A stretch of 64,000 nucleotides of DNA from Prostheceraeus crozeri (taxonomy: Eukaryota > Platyhelminthes > Polycladida > Euryleptidae), in the NCBI GenBank assembly GCA_907163375.1, contig CAJQUW010006372.1, forward strand, positions 62,001 through 126,000, written 5' to 3'. The notes under the pieces are model-generated. The model made no database searches and had not been told where the DNA came from. It saw only the letters and a list, made by a program, of their open reading frames with translations. Shown here piece after piece: positions 1-11,000 of this stretch. How positions within the stretch are numbered: the stretch's first letter is position 1; each line of letters begins with the position of its first letter. Made by a program: the position numbers and the translations under genes.

Positions 1-593
1 GGAAATGGGATTTCGTAATTTGACAAATTAGGCTAAATTCAATGAATCCCCATGGGATTTGCTTGAGTTGTAGTCAGATAGTGAATTTCATTCAATTCAA
101 CATTCAGATTTCTCGAAGATGATTCAAATTTATCATAATAACACAGTTCTTATAGTGCTTGACCAAAGAGACTGAATTTTTCTAATAGAAATGCAAATTC
201 AAATTTCAAATTGCTATTTATTGCATGAGGATATGTGAATCTGAAAAGAACAGATGGCACCGTTAATTTTTTCATAAGATATCGGAAACAAAGCCCTTAA
301 AGTTTAACTTCAGAAGGGATAAATTCACAGAATAACTCGTTGGAAGTTATGGCAGCAGTGTTGCACTATTATGAGCAGTACAAAAGAAGCAAACAGGAGA
401 CATTTCTGGGTTTCTGTAATGAGAGTGATGTGACAGTCCTGAGTTCCCCTGACTCCTTGCGCTGTCAGCATGGCTGCACGCAATGTGTTCTCAGTTCACG
501 CACGCACCAGACAATGCAGAGATATCGTCTATGAATTCATGTAACTGTCATAGTTATTTGTCTCATAAATAGTACAACAAATCCTCCTTTCAG
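1..593. other. ANKRD13 intron, nothing recognised
   Basis: This AT-rich stretch before the first visible ANKRD13 exon lies within an intron of that gene. A 64-codon reading frame at 340-534 does not resemble the part of ANKRD13 expected upstream. Confidence 0.5.
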
Positions 594-880
594 GTTTCCA
601 ATGAAGGTGGAAATTCCTCTCTATCACGTCATGACAGCTCGCATTACATTCGAGAATTTATTCGCTGCTGACACGTCGGTGGAGGGTGTAACTTGCATCC
701 GTGGTGGAGTACCAGTGACACCTGGTAAGAAGGCAAATATCAAGGAGAATGGAGAACCTGAAGATTCGGAGTCCGTAAACTTTGCTGATGGTCAAGCAAG
801 CACAATGCGGAATACAGAGGGCATTTGCTGCTGTGTTGATGAAGAAGTTTTTGATATTCCGAAAGGTTACACAATCATGT
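594..880 (+). CDS. ANKRD13: ANKRD13 exon: end of GPCR-chaperone-like domain
   Basis: The acceptor is ctcctttcag and the donor is gtaagt. The exon starts by completing a codon (probably Gly) and ends with one base of the next. It encodes VEIPLYHVMTARITFENL and, near its end, FDIPKGYTIM, both typical of ANKRD13 C-terminal halves. The middle, rich in Glu, Asp and Asn, is not conserved by eye. Confidence 0.9.
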
Positions 881-1875
881 GTAAGTAATGCTTCTATTAA
901 TGCAGTGTTTCTGAACCTTCTTCGCTTTTGTTCCCAGATTATTGGAGTTTCTTCTAATTGCTACCTCCATATTCTTTCTATCGAACGTCATGAGTCATTG
1001 AAAAAAGAGTCATTTGATACAGATCTACATGTATTTAAAGAAATGTGATTAATTTTGACCACATTCGAGGCTTGTGTTCTGAATGCTAGCATTGAGCTTG
1101 ATTTTTTGAGAGGAGCTCTTGTAGAGGGCTGCAAGTGCTCCGTCAGCTTGAAGCGTAAGTCCCGTCGGCATCATTACGATTGCTGGGCTTTTTTGTAGGA
1201 GATTTTGCTGAAGCTACATTCTTTGCTTTTACTCATTTATGATCGAAATAAAAACAAGTATCAAGAGCATCACATCACTAACGGAACATTTTATGCACGC
1301 AACTGCTCATGATCTACAAAGCACGTCGGGGACCTGGAGGAAGAGCTCCTTGCTTTTTGCAGTTAGAGTCAGAAACTGCTCCGCCATTTGTTTGTTCAAT
1401 CACATCAGCTGCCTTTTGATCTTTATGATATCGCTGACTCTGCTGGAGAAGGTCACAGCAGCTGCTTGTCACGTGATGCCGAAACTACCTGTCTCAGGAT
1501 CCATGGGACCGTGCATGATCCATGGAAAGGCAAGTGCCTTTCTTTCATGTGACCGAGCTATCCATCAATCTCATTCTTACTTCTTTGTACTGAGTGCTGT
1601 ACAAGAACGCAGGCTGTTCCCTTTTTTAGAAGTCTTGGTTTGGATTCGGTCAAAGCTAGAGCCTAGATCTCCCGACTGCAGAGCAAACACTGCACCACAA
1701 AGCCACTGCACCGGTCAATGCGGATGACACTGGATAGGCTCTGTGCAGTGTGTAGTCATATTTGGCAGGTCTGCACGTTCTCATCGGAGTGATTTGCACT
1801 GTGCATGTGATACACATCTAGTATAACGAGCCTTTCTCACATCTTGACTGAGACGTTTCTGACTCATTGTATAGT

Positions 1876-1920
<45 letters not shown>

Positions 1921-2009
1921 CTTTATATTTATATTATTACTATATTTATTATATTATATTATTATATTTATATTATTACTTTATATATTATATATATTTT
2001 ACTTTTTAC

Positions 2010-2084
<75 letters not shown>

Positions 2085-5000
2085 GTAAAAAGTAAAATAC
2101 AAATGCTATAAAATATGTAAATAATACTACAAAAGAAAAAACAACTTTTATCAGCTGCCGATCGATTTCAGCCGTTTCTGGCTTGTCAAGGCAATCAACT
2201 GATTTATTTATTCAACGAAATTGCACAGAAATTTCAGACATCATATCTAAATCAAAGAAATCAAACAGCGTTGAGGCAAGGATGAAATAAATTAATGAAC
2301 ATAGCTTCCTTGGACTCACGGTCCAAGCGATTAGCGTCCGGGGACAACTGAAAGAAAGGAATAACACTAAAATGACCTCCACCACAGCTCGCTATGTGTT
2401 TACTGACACTTAGCACACAGTATCTACTGTCTTTGATTTGCTGGCGATGTACCGTCAGCCGATGTCGAAATACATCCCCCGTTTGGCCGATGTAGAATTT
2501 TTTGCATCCTCCACAAATCATTTTATAAATTACGTTTGTTGATTTACAATTCATATTTTTTCGAATTTTAAATGTCTTTATGTCAGATGGGGTTTCGAAA
2601 TCAACTTTGTTGCCTTCAATTATGATGCTGCAACACTTGCATTTAAGCTCGCCACATTTCGACACTCCACTAATTGTCATCCGGTTATTCTGTGACAATA
2701 TAGATTGAAGAGATCTAGGTTGTTTATAGGCTCTCATGAAATTATAATTTTGGAATGGAGTTAGAAGATTTAATGTATTTGAAATAGGACGTATAACTTT
2801 ATTATATATGTCTGGGTTACTCCTGTTGAACTCGTGTACAACTGGAAAAATGTTCTTTTTGTTTAGCTTGTTGTTATTGCTGACATCAGAAGATTTGGCT
2901 TTATCAATCGCATCATTAATAAGCGAAGAAGGATAATTCAAAGTCAGTAGACGAATTTTTAATTCATTGTAACGGTAAGTTCTTGTATCTTCATTTGAAA
3001 CTATAATCCTTATGCGACGTGCTAAGTTGTAAGGAATGTTTTTGATAACATGAAGGAGATGAGCGGAATGGAAGGGAACATAACTCATTGTGTCAGTTTG
3101 CTTTCTGTATATGTCTGTGCTTATTAATCCATTGACTGTGTCTTTTGTAACCATCACATCAAGAAAATTTAAAGAATCCGTGTTCATTTCATAAGTAAAT
3201 TTGATAGATGAATCTAGGTTACATACTATACCTTTGAATAATTCTAATTCGCCGTATTTGTCATCCCATATGATCCAGCAGTCGTCGAGAAACCTTTTCC
3301 ATGAGTTGATAATCAATTCACATGTGTCAGGAAAAACGGTTTGAACAATGGAGTACATTTTTTCTTCGAGAAAACCCATAACTAACGTGGCGTGTGTGGG
3401 TGCGACCTTAGATGCAAGTGTTGCAGCATCATAATTGAAGGCAACAAAGTTGATTTCGAAACCCCATCTGGCATAAAGACATTTAAAATTCGAAAAAACA
3501 TGAATTGTAAATCAACAAACGTAATTTATAAAATGATTTGTGGAGGATGCAAAAAATTCTACATCGGCCAAACGGGGGATGTATTTCGACATCGGCTGAC
3601 GGTACATCGCCAGCAAATCAAAGACAGTAGATACTGTGTGCTAAGTGTCAGTAAACACATAGCGAGCTGTGGTGGCGATCATTTTAGTGCTATTCCTTTC
3701 TTTCAGTTGTCCCCGGACGCTAATCGCTTGGACCGTGAGTAATATATTATGCATATTACTTGTGTTATCTTCCAAATTAGTGTCACTGTTTACCTACATG
3801 TATTTGTGTCACAATAAAATATTTGCTCTTCAGCTGTTGATTCCGCTGGTGCTGCGTACGGTTACGGTTCCTTTGGTCACGGAGGCAATGTTGACGAAGA
3901 GGAACAAACGCTGCAGATGGCTTTGCAGAAGAGTATTGAAGATGTAGGTCATCTATCACTCATGTCTATGTAAACAATAATTTAATATTGAGTTGCATCT
4001 TCAGTTGAAGCTCACAGCTGAACTATTTGTCGGTTGGCTTCCTAGCTTGTCCTAATTTTTACAAAAATATTCCAGGTTTCGTTCAATTCACGGATAACGC
4101 GATTGCACCCTCTTGGGATGCAAAAACGTCTCAGTTAATTTTAGCGGAAGATTTTATGTGATTTCTTGGTTTCCTATTTGGCTGTTAAACTTATTATCAC
4201 TTAATTAGGCATACAGCGGATAATTCATACTTAAATGTTAAACAGTTCTTTTCGTTAAATGTCCCGAGAGAAAGGAGATATTGGTCTTCGCTAAATTAAA
4301 AAATTATTCGCTAGAATGTGCGACGGGGACTCGCCGTATGCGTCTGAGGCTGATAGTAACGTATTTACGTATATACACAGCACTTTGATGTCGATTTGCA
4401 AAAACCAAACTTTTGCTCCAAAATGAACAAATGAACTGTCTTGCAGCAAAGTACATATAATACTATCGTCTAAAAAACTCAAGATAACCGTTGAAATAAG
4501 GTACGCCTGAAGTTTTATGTATTCTTGGGGATGGAGGTCAGCCCTGATATCGGCTTGAATTATAGAAAACCAATTGCTGGTGGACAACAGCAATTGGTTT
4601 TCTATAATTCAAGCCGATATCAGGGCTGACCTCTATCCCCAAGAATACATAATGAATCCTGGAGGTTTTTTCAACAACCTAAAGTTTTGGCTCAATTTCC
4701 GACATCATACTTTCAAATATATCATACTTTTTTCTACTTTTTCTTTATTCTTGTCCTACTTTTTTTCTCGGCTGCCGCTACGAGGGCTGAATCATTTATG
4801 ACCTTGGAATGCATTGTACGCTCGTATTCTTCATTAACTCAACTTATGTATATAGTAACACAAAAAGTTCATTTTCTTTAAGTTCTTGACTGAAATTGGA
4901 CGGAATAGAAGTAATTCCTGTTTTTCTAAATATCAACAGTTGAGCTGATAAATGAAATATTAATCAGTGTATAATGATATCATTTTCGATAACGCATATA

Positions 5001-8000
5001 AAATTTCACATTGATTTCTATGCTGAATTTTGAAGTTTTACTCATAGTAAAGAAATTGATTGAGAATGTAAGCATCCAATCACACTCAGGATTCTAGGAA
5101 TGTTAAAGACCGGTTCCTTTAGTTGCGATAATTTGCTGTCGTTTTTGCTATCAGATGCTTGAAATTGGTATTCAAAATTAAGTTAAAGATAAACCCATGA
5201 CCCAGCATATCGTTTCATTCTTCATTTTGATTAGATATCGGCATCTATTGATTTCACTGATTGTGTTATCAAGGCTAAATAGCAATTTCCTTTTCAGTCC
5301 CCATCAAATTTGTCCTTGCCGCCGGCATACTTCAACGAAGAAGAGGCCATGCTACAGCAGTAAGTTGTGCATTCTATCAATTACGCACTTTTGCAATGCT
5401 TCAGCCATGTAGTCTAAAGCTCAATCTGCGCATGAAAACAAGTACGAGAAAGAATGATTTCTTGACATGGTTTTTAATTTTTTTAATTGGTTTTAGGATT
5501 TCCTTCGAAGTTGAAATATTCTCCATAACTTTTAAAGAATGGTTCCGACGTTTTATTCTCATGAGATCATGAAAGTCATCCTTGCATTCATATAATAGAT
5601 TGTAATTCTTAGTAATTTGAATTGTTAGTTGGAGCTGTCCTAATGGTCAAGATTTTGCGATAACTTTGCGACATCAATGTTTCTTTCCTAGTCCACTGAT
5701 TCGATGAGTAATTTATCACATGAAGTCCAGAAAATGCTCGTTCACCTCGTGCCTGATTAATTATCTTATTGAAAAATTCCGACTTGCAAATTGTGCGATT
5801 TTCATATTTTGACCGCATCAAACACAATAACGAATACAGGGTTATCATAATTAATTTGAAGCTTGACAACGAATGATGCATGGCGCGTTGATGTGCGACA
5901 CGATTCTATGGCATGAGAATCAATTTAACACTTCGACATAATTTAGGTGGTCCGTTTTCTATGATCAGCTCTGTATTATGAAAGCATTTTAAGATGACAT
6001 ATTTCAGTATCTGCATGATCCTCTAACAAAGATCAATTTTCTGTCTGTCACGTACATCAATTCGACGAATACATCATCTCGCTGTCAAATTATGCTAACT
6101 GTCAAATCAGGTAGTGCATTTTCTACCAACCATTCCCACTAAATGATGGAAATGCTGAAAATTATGTCCGCCGAATCGGAAGGATTGGCTGAAAAATATA
6201 AACCTCCGTTGTATTGAAGATGTCTGATTGATAGAATATTCTGTCGGAAATTTGATGATATTTGTCTGAGAATTTGTTATTTGAAACCTGGCCACCATGC
6301 TCATAGTCTCATTAGGGTAGAGTGAAGTGAAATTCCCGCTAAGCGATATTCAGCTGTTCAGGAACTATTGCACTTCTTCCAGTCAGATCTTGCCATTGTA
6401 AATTATTTCAGTGGATGTACTAGTTACATGGACAAGGACTAGAACTAGAAATTTAGAGAAGATCCTATATTTTTCGACTACATATATCCCCTATGGGGGA
6501 GGTTAAGACGCCCCGACGCGGGTGTATCTTACCCCCACTTTTAGAATTATTAAATCTCTTAAGGAAGGCTTGTATATGCGGCCAATGTGATATGATCATC
6601 TAGTAAAGCCAAAACAACTTGTCTTCCAGCCATTTATTCTATAACAGACAGGGGCTTGTACAAAAAAAGATTAGGCCGAAACACCGTCATTATTCGCTTA
6701 TTTCACATATAATTTAATTGGAAGATTGCCGGCAGCACATTCCTCATGCGCCTGCTGACTGCTGCATTGTACACTTTTCGCGTGGTCGGCTATTTGAATA
6801 TATTTCGTTGCATACAATGCATACGCATTCTGAATCGTCTCTTGGGACTTACCTGGCCTTCTTCATTGTGCGAAGACCCAGTGGCAGTCGATATATACCT
6901 ACTTTCTTTTTGGAATTTAGGTGCTGCATATATAGAGATGACGTGAGGTTTTGCGTCCTTTCTACTCTTCGCTTCTTAGGACGTCTGCGCGCATGATACT
7001 TGTATTGCACACCAACAGCTCACAAAAACGCATGCAAAACAACTGCATTGAATAACTAATTAATCAGCGCATAGACTCACTCACACATCCCTCTATGCGT
7101 CTTTGTGGTCCAGAAGATGCTTGGTTGAATGGTCACCGCTTGATGATTCTCCTCCACTTCTGGTGATCGCATCCATCAGCTTCTTGAGCACCAAAACTTA
7201 TCAGATCTTTGTCTATCACATTGTCTTTCTTTAACGGCCTAAAACATGCTTGCCAGCAACTTTGATCTCCGTGACTTTCTTGACCCAATCTGACTCACCC
7301 TTCCTCTGTACGCAACCAAACCAACGCAACATTTGTCTTCTGATGGAATCTAAGATCTTCTCTAGCCCCATTTACTGTCGCAGTTCTTCATTCGACCTTT
7401 TCTCTAACCTTCTGATTCCACACATTCCACGTTTCATGCGCATCTCCGCAGACAGCAGTATCCTTTCATGATTAGCAAGAGTTACACTGTAAATCATTGC
7501 TTGACGAACACATGTTGCTTGCAATTGCCCTTTAACTCGCATGGAAGGTGATTTCGATGTTAAAAATGCTTGGAGCTCGCGGAAATTTCTCCAACCACAC
7601 AATCAGTGCATAGACAAGGAAGAAATAATCGTGAATTCGGCTTGAAATCAATGCTAGTAAAGTCAAGAGATATGAAATAACGCGGTTGACAACGGAAGCA
7701 TAAAAACGTATCGTGGGGTTAAAACGCCACGGGGAGGCCTCTTTCCCCGCCTTATAGGGGGCGTCTTGCCCCCAGTGGAGTTGCATATTTTTTTCTTATA
7801 CATGTTGTCGAAGGAAAACGTTAAATTGAATCAAATGAACGTTTAAATCATGTCTAGTGATGTGTGAACTTAATTTCCTGCATTAAAGATGTCAAAATGA
7901 TGTCTGATTGCTTCACAATACTTCATTTAACTTCAAAATAATACATCAAAAGTATCGAAGATGGGAATAGCAGCATATTTTCTAAATTCAATGATTTTTG

Positions 8001-11000
8001 GCTTCGAACCCATTTTTCTAAGAGTATTACACCTTAGAGGGGTCAAATATCCTGCATCATTTTTGACTTCTGAGAAATCGATGGGGGAGATCTTACTCCG
8101 AGGTGTTTTTCCCTACTCTAGCCCATGTGTTAACCCTTGTCGGATGATGGGATTTAATTTGTTTTCGTACATGTCAGACTTTTTCGTGTTTATTCAAAAT
8201 GCAGTCAGATCTAATCCTCTATTTCATAATGCTGTTCCTGATACAAGTGTCTAATTTTCGCAGGGCTATTGCTGCAAGTTTAGCTGAATCAGGAGGTGCA
8301 GTAGAAGAAGGAACAGAGGACAGCACTCCGCGGTCCGACTTTGTGATGATTGGCGATCCTATTCAACCAATTGGAAACGTGGAAGAGACGGTGGCGGAAG
8401 ACGATGCCCTAGCAAAGGCATTAGAAATGTCTCGGGTAAGACAGATCTATCTAGGATGGCATGCGATTGTGGAAGATTTTTTTTCGATCAGTATGTTCGA
8501 CAGTTAAGCCCAAAATAATCATTGATCTCAATGCTGCTCGATGGATAAGTGCACCTAGCTTGACACGTAATCTTTGATTGTATAATGAAGTGGGTTCGAC
8601 AATTTCATTTATGGATGCGATATAATTATACTAATTATTAATTACAATAAATAATTTTGATTTTGTTAGAATTTAATTGAAAAAATTAACCTTAATTACT
8701 TAAGAGTATCGTTTTCTATTTTTTGTGACTTTCGGTTTCAGCGTATTTCTTATAAACGACTAAAGTGTTTATAAAATTTGACCCATTAGATTTGTTTTTG
8801 AAAACAAGAACCCCGGGACCGCCAATTTTTGAGATAATGTTACATCAACCTCCTGGAGACCCTCTCATTTTCTGTGATTCAATCGTTCTCAGTATTGTTG
8901 TACAATACACCTGGCGCGTACTCGTTACGATGATGGTATCAGTTTATATCAAATCAATCATCTTGTTCCTAAAAACAGCAATTCAAAATTTGAATTCCGC
9001 CATAATTGATGTTTTGAGTATCACTTTGAAATTGATGGTAGATGACTTGATAAACGATGTGGTTTGGTCAGTTATCACATGAAAACATCGGAAGACAATT
9101 TTGGGAGTATGTTTGATTGCATTAGGGCAGTTCAGCGGAGCTGAATGAATAAATAATTCAGCTAGAAATTTTTGAAAATACATGTTAATTGAGCATTGAG
9201 CTGCTCATCCAAATGAATGAATAAATTAAAGGTGGTGCTAGGCATGATCACAGAGATAAACTGCTTTATCTGCATGTTTTAGTCTAGAGATGACTTTCCT
9301 CAGCACTGATGGTCACGCCAAGAACTAGTCCCTAAGGACAGAAAGATCAATTTTCCATTGAACGTAATGCAAATTAAAGACTGAATTCTGACGAAGTAAA
9401 TCATTGACACCGTATTGAACGCGTACAGACAGTAAACTTGGACCGTAAGGAGTCGAACGGTATAATCAATAATTCCATTTGATGAATTTATCACGGAGAG
9501 ACATTTAACCCAAAGATAGGTGATGTTCTCTCGGCAGATGTTCAGACTTCAAAGTGAAAACGGTAGCTCGTGTGTTCCGTAATACAACTTTGCATTGCGT
9601 TGTGGGTATGACAATCTGTCTGATTTTTTACTTGGGATACACTACTTGTAGCATAAAACTAACATTATTGCTTATTAGGCTATAATGAATAGTGTTATAA
9701 GCATATTTAAATGACTCATAATAACTTCATATTTGCTTTGTCAATGATCTATAAGTGATTTGAATTGATTAAGATGCTCAATTTTGTAAGAAATTGACAA
9801 AATTCTCGGATTTTAAAAAGTAGTTTTTTAAACGTCAAATTTTTGATGTTCCCGATTGCTAAATTTGATAAAATTTAGGGTTAAAGGCAAGCGCAGAACA
9901 TTGAAAAGACTTTGAAGAACGATTCCCGTGATACATGAAGTGCATGTAAGTTTCATAATCCTTCAATGGCCAGGATGATTTGTTGATAATACCTTTGTTG
10001 GTGCAAGTAATAGTTGCGGTTAGATAAGCAAGCACGGCTTTATGGTTGGTTTAACATACTTGTAAGCAAGGCATTGATTATAGCATTTTCTTTAGCATCC
10101 TTCATTCAGTTTTGACATTGTGATAAGCATTTGCAGGTATATGTATTTGATGAAGGACTGATCAAACTTGAGGCCCACGCCAGGGATAGCATCCTATCTG
10201 GGATGATCGTGAACATCCACTTAGGAAGAGATATGATAGCGCAAAAGTAGGATGTTAATCGACAATGAAAATAAATGGATAAATTGACGCAAGCTGGTAT
10301 TTATGAGATTCTGATAGCGCTTTCGACATCATCCTATAACTTAGTCTCATTTGACCCGTCAAGAATCGAGACGATTGAATCTTTAGCTATATTTCGGATT
10401 ATGAATACGCATGTATATGAGCTGTGTATATGAGCTTGCAAACATGCGTATGCCATGCCTCAATTCTGAACCGGAAACATCTTTAGTGAACCTTTTAATG
10501 TGTTCCTATATATTTGAACCTATATTCAAAGACAAAATGTCAGCTCACTTGCGACGAAGAGTAAATCCGAGAATTTTTTTAATGTCAATCAAATCACTTT
10601 AGTGCGCGATCTGACTCCTTGTTTTCGTTTTTCATCGAATGGATTTAATGGCCGTATGACCTGAATCACTTGTATTTCAAATATGACGTCTGGTCAAATA
10701 TGATTGTCGAGCAACAAATGTGTGACCACAGCCAGTTGCACAGGGACACTGTGACGTATTATTTTCCAAAAAATCAGTTTTCCCTTTCCTCTCGTTGTGT
10801 CAACGGCACACATTCGTGATACGGTCGAAGTCTAAGATCACATTTCGAGATATGCGTACTTCCATTTTTTGTATGGAATGTATGGAACTACTATGCTGGG
10901 TGTTATGAAAGTGCTGAAATGGCATGGAACCCTTTCCTATATCGATCTGCAATTTCATCATTGAAAAATTGCAACCATTCTCCAATTAAATAACTGTCAT

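Noticed and set aside
340..534. 64-codon frame before the first ANKRD13 exon
   Set aside because: Its sequence does not match the region of ANKRD13 that should precede the FPMKVEIP exon, and no phase-compatible splice donor is evident.
1844..2095. Tyr/Ile-rich reading frames
   Set aside because: Translation of a TA-dinucleotide microsatellite.
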